6,549 bases of DNA from Acidobacteriota bacterium (GCA_023441255.1 JAEZPW010000211.1:1-6549), one strand, 5' to 3'. Positions 1 to 5,321 are shown, counted from the first letter of the stretch. Translations and numbers: made by a program. The notes: generated by a model not told the origin, from the sequence alone.

Positions 1-719
1 ATATAAAGGTTATGCGGCATCACCGTGGCGCCCAGAATGCCGATGGCGATATAAAGCATACCGGGGTTGCGGATGATCTCCGGCGACGGAACGAATCCCT
101 TCGCGATGCCGAGAATGTCAGGCCGAGAGAAGATGATTTCAGCGCCGAAGCACGCTCCGATCAGCGCGATCAGCGAGATCACCAGTGCTTCGATATAGCG
201 GTACCCGCGGTCCTGAAGCAGGAGCAGCAAAAAAACATCGAGCGCCGTAAGGCACACGCCCCAGATCAGCGGGATGTGGAACAGCAGGTTCAGCGCGATC
301 GCCGACCCGATAATCTCGGCCAGGTCGCAGGCGGCGATTGCCACCTCGGCCAATCCATAGAGCACGAGCGACACCGGACGGCTGAAATGATCGCGGCAGG
401 CTTGCGCCAGGTCACGCCCTGTCACCAGGCCCAGCTTGATGCTGAGGCTCTGGAGCAGCACCGCCATGATGTTCGACAGCAGAATGACCGACAGCAGCGT
501 ATACGCGTACTTGGAACCACCGGCCAGATCGGTCGCCCAGTTCCCTGGGTCCATGTAGCCGACCGCGACCATGAACCCCGGGCCGGCAAACGCCAGCATC
601 TTGCGCAGGACCTTTGGAGTGTTCGGAACCGGGAGCGAGCTGTGGATCTCAGGCAAGCTGGGACGAGCCGCCTCCTGGCGCCACCCCTGCCGCTCCGGAT
701 TCAACACATTGGTCCCCAT
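1..719 (-). CDS. mntH: Nramp-family Mn(II)/divalent metal transporter, 3' part outside the window
   Basis: Proton-coupled importer of Mn(II) and related divalent metals in the inner membrane. The visible part is 239 residues plus two bases of the next codon; Nramp proteins usually exceed 400 residues, so roughly half is missing beyond the left edge. After a polar N-terminal tail of about 40 residues comes TM1 with the DPGNW motif (metal ligands D57 and N60). TM2 to TM5 follow, including CDLAEIIGSAIALNLLF around residues 131-147, and then TM6 with ATVMPHNLY at the edge. A231, M234 and H236 occupy the positions of the conserved TM6 metal-site residues. The methionine is the unwinding-helix ligand that selects Mn/Fe over Ca/Mg in characterised Nramps. 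The ATG at 719 is the first start after an in-frame stop at 735-737; GAAGG lies only 3 nt before it, so ribosome binding looks suboptimal. The gene lies 56 bp behind mntR on the same strand, a classic regulator-transporter pair. The metal assignment comes from family knowledge plus this neighbour. Confidence 0.95.
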   Translation of the reverse strand, partial: MGTNVLNPERQGWRQEAARPSLPEIHSSLPVPNTPKVLRKMLAFAGPGFMVAVGYMDPGNWATDLAGGSKYAYTLLSVILLSNIMAVLLQSLSIKLGLVTGRDLAQACRDHFSRPVSLVLYGLAEVAIAACDLAEIIGSAIALNLLFHIPLIWGVCLTALDVFLLLLLQDRGYRYIEALVISLIALIGACFGAEIIFSRPDILGIAKGFVPSPEIIRNPGMLYIAIGILGATVMPHNLY

Positions 720-755
720 ATGCCTTCGACTAGTTTAGCCGGAGTGCAGCCCGGC

Positions 756-781
756 AAGTAAACTATGGTTAACTACTACTT
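756..781. promoter_or_regulatory. AT-rich imperfect palindrome between mntR and mntH, possible operator
   Basis: An AT-rich stretch in a GC-rich region begins AAGTAAAC, has GGTTAAC on the other side of its centre and ends TACTT, giving an imperfect inverted repeat. It overlaps the mntR stop codon (776-778) and precedes mntH. A GCCGG/CCGGC hairpin (738-755) sits between it and the mntH start. On the minus strand TTTACT and TAAACT, 19 bp apart, could be weak -35 and -10 elements for mntH. It could be an MntR-binding site giving mntH its own control, but it does not match any operator consensus I can recall exactly. It may also be an eroded member of the 7-bp repeat family. Confidence 0.2.
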
Positions 782-1447
782 GGATGCGTGAGCTGCGGCG
801 GGGGCTACCCAGATTTTCTCGGCCGCCGGACCGCCGAGGACGACCGTCCCGGCCATAGTTTCCAGCGTCAGGGTCTGGTCGTAGTTGCGCTCGCGCAGGA
901 AAAGTTCGGCTCCGGGACGCAGGCCGCGGCGATCCAGCAGCTCGTTGAGCTTTGAATCCCGTTCGTACACGCTGCTGATCGTGTACTTCGCTCCCGCTTC
1001 GGCTTCCGACAGCAGGCGCAGACCACGCTTTCGCTTGCGTGCTGGACTGTCGCCCGTAGCGAAGTTACCGTGCGGACAGGCCCCACTCCGCCCCAACCGC
1101 TTGACCAACAGCGCTTCGAACTCGCCTGACACGGCATGCTCAAGTCGCTCAGCCTCGTCATGTGTCCGGTACCAGGGCATACCGAAAACCTCGCTCAGCA
1201 TTCGCTCGATCAGGTGATGCCGCACGGCGATGCGCTGCGCGATCCGGCGTCCCTCGGCCGTAAGCTGCACCCGTCCATCAGACGCAACGCTTACCCAGCC
1301 ATCCCGCTTAAGCCTTCGCAGGGCCATGCTGACGGCCGGAGGCGACACCGAAAGCCAGTTGGCCAGCGTGGCCGAAATCACGGTCTCGCCTTCGCTTTCG
1401 GCCTCAAAGATCGCCTTGAGGTAGTCCTCTTTGGAAACCGTGATCAT
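776..1447 (-). CDS. mntR: DtxR/MntR-family metal-dependent transcriptional repressor
   Basis: A 223-residue cytoplasmic repressor that binds DNA when loaded with metal, here probably Mn(II). The N-terminal winged helix-turn-helix spans about residues 1-65 (SVSPPAVSMALRRLKRDGWV carries the recognition helix). The dimerisation and metal domain spans about 66-125, and an SH3/FeoA-like C-terminal domain about 145-217. Metal ligands align with Bacillus MntR: D8 (SKEDYL), H77 and E81 (RHHLIE), E100, E103 and H104 (DEAERLEHAVS). E100 stands where DtxR/IdeR iron regulators have cysteine, and D8 where they have methionine, so the site is of the manganese type. The long architecture is nevertheless DtxR-like; Bacillus MntR lacks the C-terminal domain. 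The ATG is favoured because it puts D8 in register. It has no good Shine-Dalgarno, since a heptamer repeat ends 1 nt before it. It is the first gene of the mntR-mntH pair and likely represses it. Family certain, metal specificity likely. Confidence 0.93.
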   Translation of the reverse strand: MITVSKEDYLKAIFEAESEGETVISATLANWLSVSPPAVSMALRRLKRDGWVSVASDGRVQLTAEGRRIAQRIAVRHHLIERMLSEVFGMPWYRTHDEAERLEHAVSGEFEALLVKRLGRSGACPHGNFATGDSPARKRKRGLRLLSEAEAGAKYTISSVYERDSKLNELLDRRGLRPGAELFLRERNYDQTLTLETMAGTVVLGGPAAEKIWVAPAAAHASK

Positions 1448-1448
1448 T

Positions 1449-1540
1449 AGTTTCTAGTTTCCAGTTTCTTATTTCTGGTTGAACAGCGTTTCGCGTTACG
1501 CGTTTCGAGTTACGTGTTCGCGCCTCGCGTTTTGGGTTGC
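1449..1540. repeat. Degenerate heptamer array abutting the mntR start codon
   Basis: Four phased 7-mers (AGTTTCT, AGTTTCC, AGTTTCT, TATTTCT) occupy 1449-1476. From 1486 a second, GC-richer run follows in period 7 (GCGTTTC, GCGTTAC, GCGTTTC, GAGTTAC, GTGTTCG), then after a 6-nt slip GCGTTTT and GGGTTGC to 1540. The array ends one base from the mntR ATG, so it forms the whole translation-initiation region and probably overlaps the promoter. Both runs fit the same pattern as the other arrays of the window. No protein function is implied; reading frames through it give low-complexity Arg/Asn/Lys/Thr strings. Confidence 0.85.
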
Positions 1541-1592
1541 GCGCCCCTCGCTTCGCCTTGCCCTGCGCGCCACGTTCGCAAAGCTCAACGTG

Positions 1593-1632
1593 AACGCCGG
1601 CGCCAGATGTAACGCCGGTGCCCTCACCGGCG
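1593..1632. repeat. Tandem AACGCCGGYGCC with perfect hairpin
   Basis: AACGCCGGCGCC (1593) and AACGCCGGTGCC (1611) are direct repeats 18 bp apart. The second copy forms a perfect hairpin: CGCCGGTG (1613-1620), loop CCCT, CACCGGCG (1625-1632). The first contains the palindrome CGCCGGCG. No T-tract follows on either strand, so it is a repeat-type hairpin, not a canonical intrinsic terminator, although it lies between divergent genes where neither would need terminating. Confidence 0.7.
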
Positions 1633-1672
1633 GGCCCTGACAAAATACCAGAACAGCCCGAGTTCCCGCTCG

Positions 1673-1699
1673 TTTGTCATCCCGAGGAGCGTAGCGACG
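1673..1699 (+). repeat. Left-arm copy of the GTCATTCCGAGGAGCG repeat
   Basis: This 27-bp segment differs at one position from 1724-1750, the left arm of the complete palindromic element just downstream (T to C in GTCAT-T/C-CCGAGG). No right arm is seen before the full copy starts, so this appears to be a half element or the remnant of a tandem duplication. Translated, it gives the CHPEERSD-type string often mis-annotated as a hypothetical protein. Confidence 0.8.
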
Positions 1700-1724
1700 G
1701 GGTGGCGGCTATCGTCGGCGATGT

Positions 1725-1828
1725 TTGTCATTCCGAGGAGCGTAGCGACGAGGAACCCCTACCCTCGGCAAGATGCGTGGTCGGGGCAGGGGTTCGTCCC
1801 ATCCCTCCGCTCAGGGTCAGAATGACAA
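1725..1828. repeat. 104-bp palindromic interspersed element (GTCATTCCGA...TCAGAATGAC)
   Basis: The ends are inverted repeats: TTGTCATTCCGA at the left and TCAGAATGACAA at the right, matching at all but one position. A second inner stem pairs GACGAGGAACCCCTACCC (about 1747-1764) with GGGGCAGGGGTTCGTC (about 1783-1798), imperfectly. This design (short, non-coding, inverted ends, foldable) is that of a MITE or REP-like element. The motif resembles an interspersed repeat common in several phyla whose translation reads CHSEERSDEE. It lies in the mntR-purD divergent region and is flanked by heptamer arrays further out. Confidence 0.85.
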
Positions 1829-1866
1829 CCAACCCCAGAGACACGAAGACTCGAAAGCAGGAGCGC

Positions 1867-1927
1867 GAAACGGGAAACCCGAAACGCGAAACTTAACCAC
1901 AAACCAGAAACTAGAAACCACAAACCC
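1867..1927. repeat. Heptamer array upstream of purD (GAAACNN units)
   Basis: Four phased units GAAACGG, GAAACCC, GAAACGC and GAAACTT (1867-1894) are followed by a 5-nt slip and four more: CAAACCA, GAAACTA, GAAACCA, CAAACCC (1900-1927). Read on the minus strand these are GTTTC units, the same family as the array at the mntR start and in the opposite orientation to it. It ends 33 bp before the purD ATG and must lie in or next to its promoter; TGTAAT at 1935-1940 could be a -10 element, but no convincing -35 is visible within the array. Confidence 0.85.
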
Positions 1928-1960
1928 GTTTTCCTGTAATCTTGTGCCGAAGAGGAACTC

Positions 1961-3238
1961 ATGAACGTCCTGGTGATTGGTAGTGGCGGTCGCGAACACG
2001 CGCTCGTGTGGAAAATACGGCAATCGCCGCGCGTCACGAAACTGTTCTGCGCGCCGGGGAACGCCGGCATCTGCGAAGAGGCTGAGTGCCTTCCCTGCGA
2101 TGTCAAGAGCGTGGATTCCATGATCGAGGCGGCACTGCGCACCAAAGCCGACCTCACCGTCGTCGGCCCGGAAGTACCGTTGTCGATGGGTGTAGTGGAC
2201 GAGTTCGAGCGGCGCGGCATGCGCATCTTCGGGCCGACGCAAAAGGCTGCGCAACTGGAATCAAGCAAAAGCTTCGCCAAGGCGTTCCTGCAGCGACATC
2301 GCATTCCGACCGCGCACTACGCTATCTGCACGTCCGCTGCCGAAGTCAAGGACGCGCTCGGACATCTATCTACTCCAGTGGTCGTGAAAGCCGATGGGCT
2401 CGCCGCGGGAAAAGGGGTGGTGATCGCGAAAACCAAGGAGGAGGCCGCGACCGTCGCCAACGAAATGCTCAGCGGCAAGATGCTGGGTCAGGCCGGAGCG
2501 CGGGTTGTGCTCGAAGAGTTCCTGCAGGGCGAAGAACTGTCGTTCCTGGTGATGAGCGACGGCGAACGCGTGGCCCCGCTCGTCGGCGCGCAGGACCACA
2601 AGCGCGTCGGCGACAACGACACCGGTCCGAACACGGGCGGCATGGGCGCATACTCAAGCAGCGAGATCGTCGATCCGCAGATGCGCGACTGGCTGATCGC
2701 CCACATCGCCAAGCCGACGATACAGGGCATGGCCGAAGAGGGCATCCCCTACAAGGGCATTCTCTATTGCGGCCTGATGATGACCGCCAAAGGCCCCTCG
2801 GTGCTGGAGTTCAACTGCCGCTTCGGCGATCCCGAAACGCAACCTATCCTGATGCGCATGGAAAGCGACCTGGTCGAAGCCATGGAAGCCTCCATCGAGG
2901 GCCGCACCTCCGACGGCGACTTCAAGTGGACCGACGATGCCAGCGTCTGCGTGGTACTCGCGTCAGGCGGATATCCCGGTTCGTATGAACAGGGCAAGCG
3001 TATCAGCGGGCTCGACCTCGCCGCACGTACGCCCGACGTAAAGATCTTCCATGCGGGAACATCCAAGCAGGGCGACGATTACTACACCGCCGGAGGCCGC
3101 GTGCTTGGCGTCACCGCCCGTGGCAAAGACCTGAACGCCGCCCGCTTGCGCGCCTACGAAGCCGCCGCCATGATCCACTTCGACGGCATGCACATGCGCA
3201 ACGACATCGCGGCCAGGCCGCTGAAGCTGACGAAGTAG
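1961..3238 (+). CDS. purD: Phosphoribosylamine-glycine ligase (GAR synthetase)
   Basis: Second committed step of de novo purine synthesis in the cytoplasm: ATP-dependent joining of glycine to 5-phosphoribosylamine to make glycinamide ribonucleotide. The protein is 425 residues, the normal full length of bacterial PurD. Visible in order: N-domain with GSGGREHAL near residue 7 and VVGPEVPL near residue 67; ATP-grasp with VVVKADGLAAGKGVVIA around 143-159; NTGGMGAYS near 225; catalytic LEFNCRFGDPETQ around 284-296, with the metal-binding Glu and Asn; and the C-domain with LASGGYPG, FHAGT, TAGGRVLGVTA and a terminal HFDGMHMRNDIAAR. All family signatures are intact. The ATG is preceded by AGAGGA (1951-1956) at 4-nt spacing. 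It is the only plus-strand gene here, with no pur neighbour in its own direction; purE lies about 2.2 kb away on the other strand. Identification is secure. Confidence 0.98.
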   Translation: MNVLVIGSGGREHALVWKIRQSPRVTKLFCAPGNAGICEEAECLPCDVKSVDSMIEAALRTKADLTVVGPEVPLSMGVVDEFERRGMRIFGPTQKAAQLESSKSFAKAFLQRHRIPTAHYAICTSAAEVKDALGHLSTPVVVKADGLAAGKGVVIAKTKEEAATVANEMLSGKMLGQAGARVVLEEFLQGEELSFLVMSDGERVAPLVGAQDHKRVGDNDTGPNTGGMGAYSSSEIVDPQMRDWLIAHIAKPTIQGMAEEGIPYKGILYCGLMMTAKGPSVLEFNCRFGDPETQPILMRMESDLVEAMEASIEGRTSDGDFKWTDDASVCVVLASGGYPGSYEQGKRISGLDLAARTPDVKIFHAGTSKQGDDYYTAGGRVLGVTARGKDLNAARLRAYEAAAMIHFDGMHMRNDIAARPLKLTK

Positions 3239-3243
3239 AGATT

Positions 3244-3301
3244 AGTACCGAGTACCGAGTACCGAGTTCTAGTACTCAGTACTCAGTACTCAGTACTCAG
3301 T
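3244..3301. repeat. Inverted heptamer array 5 bp after purD stop
   Basis: Three AGTACCG units (3244-3264), a 6-nt AGTTCT junction and four AGTACTC units (3271-3298) plus AGT. AGTACTC read on the other strand is AGTACTG, so the two halves are inverted copies that can fold back on each other over about 24 bp. In plus-strand RNA the variant positions give C-A mismatches; in minus-strand RNA they give U-G wobbles, so the hairpin would be stronger in a transcript reading antisense into purD. It could act as a barrier between the convergent purD and metallo-hydrolase genes, although no T-tract follows. Confidence 0.9.
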
Positions 3302-3306
3302 GTTCA

Positions 3307-3323
3307 ATTCCAGCGACTGGAAT
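3307..3323 (+). terminator. Small perfect hairpin downstream of purD, weak terminator candidate
   Basis: ATTCCAG, loop CGA, CTGGAAT: a perfect 7-bp stem 69 bp beyond the purD stop, followed by an A-rich (AAATCAG) instead of a T-rich stretch. It is the nearest simple hairpin to the purD 3' end other than the heptamer array. Lack of a U-tract on the plus strand makes intrinsic termination doubtful. From here to about 3438 I see no gene and no other recognisable element. Confidence 0.2.
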
Positions 3324-3438
3324 AAATCAGAATCGGGGTATTCAGCAAATCGTCGCGCGACTGTTTCACTAGGAGCTAGGTTTGCAATTTCAGTTGTTCC
3401 GGTTTGGCGGTTCTCGATAGAGCGCTCGCAAGCGGCTT

Positions 3439-3653
3439 CGTCCCGCGAGGGACGGAACGAATTTAGCCCCGGATGAAATCCGGGGATGGCGCATGTAAGC
3501 GTGCAAGTGCCGGAGGCACGGCGGAAAAGGACTTCCGGCGTGCCTCCGGCACTTAATCGTCTCGTCGGCTGCAACCCAGCACTACGTGCTGGGCTAAATT
3601 CATCTGCATGCCTCCGGCATGCACTAGCCAGGAACAACGTGGTGACACACCAC
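3439..3653. repeat. Composite multi-hairpin REP-type element between convergent genes
   Basis: At least five perfect hairpins stand in series: CGTCCC/GGGACG (3439-3454); CCCCGGAT/ATCCGGGG (3467-3485); a 16-bp stem from AAGTGCCGGAGGCACG (3505-3520) and its complement (3539-3554), with an inner CGGAA/TTCCG; CCCAGCAC/GTGCTGGG (3575-3593); TGCATGCC/GGCATGCA (3605-3623). GAATTTAGCCC at 3459 and GGGCTAAATTC at 3591 are inverted to each other, nesting the 16-bp hairpin between two arms. The part 3550-3653 recurs inverted at 6446-6549. It has no coding character. It resembles REP/BIME or MITE elements, which are mobilised in other bacteria by RAYT transposases; no transposase is in the window. Its right edge touches a heptamer array. 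Confidence 0.88.
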
Positions 3654-3679
3654 AACTAGCTACTAGGTACTAGGTACTC
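3652..3679 (-). repeat. Heptamer array just after the metallo-hydrolase stop codon
   Basis: On the minus strand the units are GAGTACC, TAGTACC, TAGTAGC and TAGTTGT, starting 3 nt after the TAA at 3683-3685. A 23-bp core (3654-3676) is identical to 5356-5378 after purE, with the same order of unit variants. The array runs straight into the composite REP element, overlapping its last bases. Confidence 0.88.
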
Positions 3680-3682
3680 TCT

Positions 3683-4432
3683 TTATCTCGCTGCCCCCTT
3701 CGGCACTGCCATTTCGCCCAACTCTTCCCGCATGATCACCGCGAGTTCGCGCAAAGCCTGCGCACCGTCTCCTATATAAGTGGAGCCGTGCATGGCAGCC
3801 AGCGTGCGCGGCTGCATCTTGGCCAAACCTTCCAGCACGCGTTCGGTATGCGCGTTGTAAGGAACATAGTTGGCCAGCGGACCGGCTTGCGTAAGGCGCA
3901 TGGCTTCGCGAGTACGGTCCATCACGCTGTCACTGGTGAATGGTTCGCAGTCACCCCACTGGTGCAGCAGGTCGGAGCAGAAAAGTGTGCGCTGCGTTTC
4001 CTCGAAGAGAACGCCCGCGTCCCAACCGTGTGGCACCTGGGCCGTGGAGACGAACCGGAAGTGGTACTTTCCGGTCGAGATGCTTTCGTCAGCCGTTACA
4101 GCTCTGGGCGCGCGAATGGCAAAGTCCTGCAGATTGATCATCGCCCCCACAAATCCGGCGATAACTTCCGCCTGGGGCGCCACGCCGAGCCATTCGTTAA
4201 GAGCGCCACATTCGTCGGACTCGAAATGACTGAAGCTGACGTAACGCAGGCGCGCTGGGTCGATCAGCTTCGAGACTGATTCGTGCATCAGCGGAAACAT
4301 GCGCTTGTAGCCGGTGTGGAACAGCAGTGATTCGTCGTCGCGCACGAGGAAGTGGTTGAACTGCAGATTGATCTCGGCGACGTGCTCTGTGATCTGGAAG
4401 ATGTCGGGAGCGATCTCAGTAATGCGTGCCAT
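3683..4432 (-). CDS. Stand-alone flavodiiron-like metallo-beta-lactamase-fold protein (ODP type)
   Basis: A 249-residue soluble protein made only of the beta-lactamase-fold di-iron domain of flavodiiron proteins, without the C-terminal flavodoxin domain (typical full flavodiiron proteins are about 400 residues). All six expected metal ligands are visible: H69, E71 and D73 in SHFESDECG; H135 in VPHGWDAG; D154 in LFCSDLLHQWGD; and H215 in AAMHGSTYIGDG. The residue after D73, often His in flavodiiron proteins, is E74. Known relatives reduce or sense O2 or NO; a stand-alone version would need an external electron donor or act as an oxygen sensor. Which of these applies cannot be read from the sequence. 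The ATG is supported by AGGAG (4443-4439) with 6-nt spacing, the best ribosome site in the window. It is transcribed alone or after the DUF6580 gene, with a REPIN-like element between them. Fold and metal site confident, role inferred. Confidence 0.85.
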   Translation of the reverse strand: MARITEIAPDIFQITEHVAEINLQFNHFLVRDDESLLFHTGYKRMFPLMHESVSKLIDPARLRYVSFSHFESDECGALNEWLGVAPQAEVIAGFVGAMINLQDFAIRAPRAVTADESISTGKYHFRFVSTAQVPHGWDAGVLFEETQRTLFCSDLLHQWGDCEPFTSDSVMDRTREAMRLTQAGPLANYVPYNAHTERVLEGLAKMQPRTLAAMHGSTYIGDGAQALRELAVIMREELGEMAVPKGAAR

Positions 4433-4506
4433 AGCCTTCTCCTGAGTAGCGGACGGAGACTGAGATGCAAAGAGGAAGACTTGGTTGTGTACTGCCGCGA
4501 TGAGCT

Positions 4507-4606
4507 TGTGTAGTGCCGGGTCTCCGACTCGGCATGCGGCGGACGAGAAGCGAGAAATCCGTGGCCTAAACGGCGAAACGCCGGGTCAAAGACCCGGCGC
4601 CACACA
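4507..4606. repeat. REPIN-like palindrome: two inverted GCCGGGTC REP hairpins
   Basis: The ends TGTGTAGTGCCGGGTCT (4507-4523) and AGACCCGGCGCCACACA (4590-4606) are inverted repeats matching at 15 of 17 positions, making a 100-bp palindromic element. Each end is itself a hairpin: GCCGGGTC-TCC-GACTCGGC (4515-4533, one G-T pair) and CGCCGGGTC-AAA-GACCCGGCG (4579-4599, perfect). CGGCG-AAA-CGCCG (4571-4583) competes with the right hairpin. Two REPs facing each other around a short spacer is the definition of a REPIN. It lies between the DUF6580 and metallo-hydrolase genes, where it may act on transcript ends. The rest of this gap (4433-4506 and 4607-4649) shows only the ribosome site of the upstream-lying gene. 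Confidence 0.88.
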
Positions 4607-4649
4607 TCGCTTCACATCAAGGTCAGCGGAAAACGAACGCTTCCCAATC

Positions 4650-5183
4650 CTACGCCGCGATACGCCCGTGCGCTTTCTCTGACGCATAACCCGAAACCAC
4701 TGCGCCGATCCCGAACAGAACGGCGCTGAAGAACAGGTCTCCGGCCAGCGTGTTGCGGAAGAACGGAACAGCCGCGACGTAGCATTCCACCAGTCCGCCA
4801 AGCGTCTTCGGATACATGTTCCAGACGGCCCACACGGCGAAGTTGCTGACGATAAAGAACGAAATCGAAGCGCTCACCGAGGCCACGCCGATGCGCAGGG
4901 CCTTGCTGTCCGAGCGCAGGCACGCGCCGATGAACAGGGCGGCCACGTACCAGCCCCAAGTGATGAAATGATCGGCCGTGAGTGGATACGAATACACGAG
5001 TTTCGTGAGGACCACGTCTGAGGCGGCCAGCAGGGCGACCGGTACCCAGAACTGGCGGCGCGGCGCGCGCGCACCGAAATAAAGCAGGGCTGCAGCTACA
5101 GGCGTGAACGCCATCCACTCAGGGGAGTGCAACAACAGAAACCGGAACGCTACGGCAAATACGACGAACAGATAAGCCAGCAT
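4650..5183 (-). CDS. DUF6580-type six-helix membrane protein, putative transporter
   Basis: An inner-membrane protein of 177 residues with about six hydrophobic helices (roughly 3-19, 24-40, 46-63, 72-89, 98-121, 147-167). The conserved block is SNFAVW near 113 followed by YPKTLGGL, CYVAAVPFFRNTLAGDL (124-150), which I recognise as the DUF6580 signature. The family is described only as putative transport proteins, and its compact all-helical layout recalls substrate-binding subunits of ECF transporters, though no ECF ATPase or T-component gene is in the window. I place the start at the ATG 5183-5181: AACGAGGTG lies just upstream with GAGG at 5-nt spacing. The in-frame GTG at 5189 would overlap that site and adds only two residues. 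The short stop-proximal tail is polar. Its 5' leader is unusually structured. Substrate unknown. Confidence 0.82.
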   Translation of the reverse strand: MLAYLFVVFAVAFRFLLLHSPEWMAFTPVAAALLYFGARAPRRQFWVPVALLAASDVVLTKLVYSYPLTADHFITWGWYVAALFIGACLRSDSKALRIGVASVSASISFFIVSNFAVWAVWNMYPKTLGGLVECYVAAVPFFRNTLAGDLFFSAVLFGIGAVVSGYASEKAHGRIAA

Positions 5184-5188
5184 GTTCA

Positions 5189-5192
5189 CCTC
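5189..5192 (-). promoter_or_regulatory. Shine-Dalgarno GAGG deciding the DUF6580-gene start
   Basis: On the minus strand GAGG (within AACGAGGTG) is followed by TGAAC and then ATG. The 5-nt spacing suits the ATG at 5183. The competing GTG at 5189 begins inside this site, so it is unlikely to be used. Confidence 0.7.
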
Positions 5193-5220
5193 GTTAAACT
5201 TTTGCGACCTGAAAATTGTT

Positions 5221-5272
5221 GCGCTCGCAGACGTTCTGCGTCAAGTGCGCAACAGCGAGCGCACACGTGCGC
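5221..5272 (-). promoter_or_regulatory. Structured 5' leader with mutually exclusive hairpins before the DUF6580 gene
   Basis: In minus-strand order: GCGCAC-GT-GTGCGC (5272-5259); the same GTGCGC (5264-5259) can instead pair with GCGCAC (5250-5245); CGCAGA-ACG-TCTGCG (5240-5226); and GCGAGCGC-type arms at 5262-5255 and 5228-5221, perfectly complementary over 8 bp. These stems share bases, so they exclude each other. The leader ends about 38 nt before the ATG. It does not match a riboswitch class I can recognise by eye. It could be a regulatory leader or another hairpin repeat. Confidence 0.4.
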
Positions 5273-5286
5273 GTGATAACAAGAAC

Positions 5287-5321
5287 AGTACCGAGTTGTG
5301 AGTACCGAGTACCGAGTTGTC
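5287..5321. repeat. Heptamer array (AGTACCG/AGTTGTG)
   Basis: Five phased 7-mers: AGTACCG, AGTTGTG, AGTACCG, AGTACCG, AGTTGTC. It sits at the upstream border of the structured leader of the DUF6580 gene. Between it and the next array (5322-5353) is a TCAATTTAGCCCGC stretch resembling the GAATTTAGCCC arm of the composite REP element, perhaps its remnant. Confidence 0.87.

Noticed and set aside
12..761. Long plus-strand open frame (249 codons) at the left edge
   Set aside because: It is antisense to mntH, whose minus-strand translation shows the complete Nramp signatures; the plus-strand product is an Arg/Gln/His-rich string with no family features.
1404..1643. Minus-strand open frame rich in Arg, Asn, Lys and Thr upstream of mntR
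   Set aside because: It translates the heptamer array and hairpin repeat; the composition follows the 7-bp period.
1618..1896. Plus-strand open frame with CHPEERSD and CHSEERSDEE strings
   Set aside because: This is translation of the interspersed palindromic repeat and the GAAAC heptamers, a known type of spurious gene call.
3244..3301. CRISPR array
   Set aside because: The 7-bp units are contiguous without spacers, there is no 21-40 bp repeat and no cas gene.
3439..3623. tRNA or other structured RNA gene
   Set aside because: The stems are independent simple hairpins with no cloverleaf, no TTCGA-type T-loop and no CCA-adjacent acceptor; a second copy elsewhere indicates a repeat.
3290..3655. 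121-codon minus-strand open frame in the convergent gap
   Set aside because: Most of it lies in the composite hairpin element. The last 40 or so codons, outside the hairpins, match no family I recognise and have no ribosome site of their own.
4579..4599. Intrinsic terminator for the DUF6580 gene
   Set aside because: The stem is strong, but no T-tract follows on the minus strand and the hairpin is one arm of a 100-bp palindromic element.
5187..5189. GTG start for the DUF6580 gene
   Set aside because: It begins inside the GAGG ribosome site, which is ideally spaced for the ATG six bases downstream.
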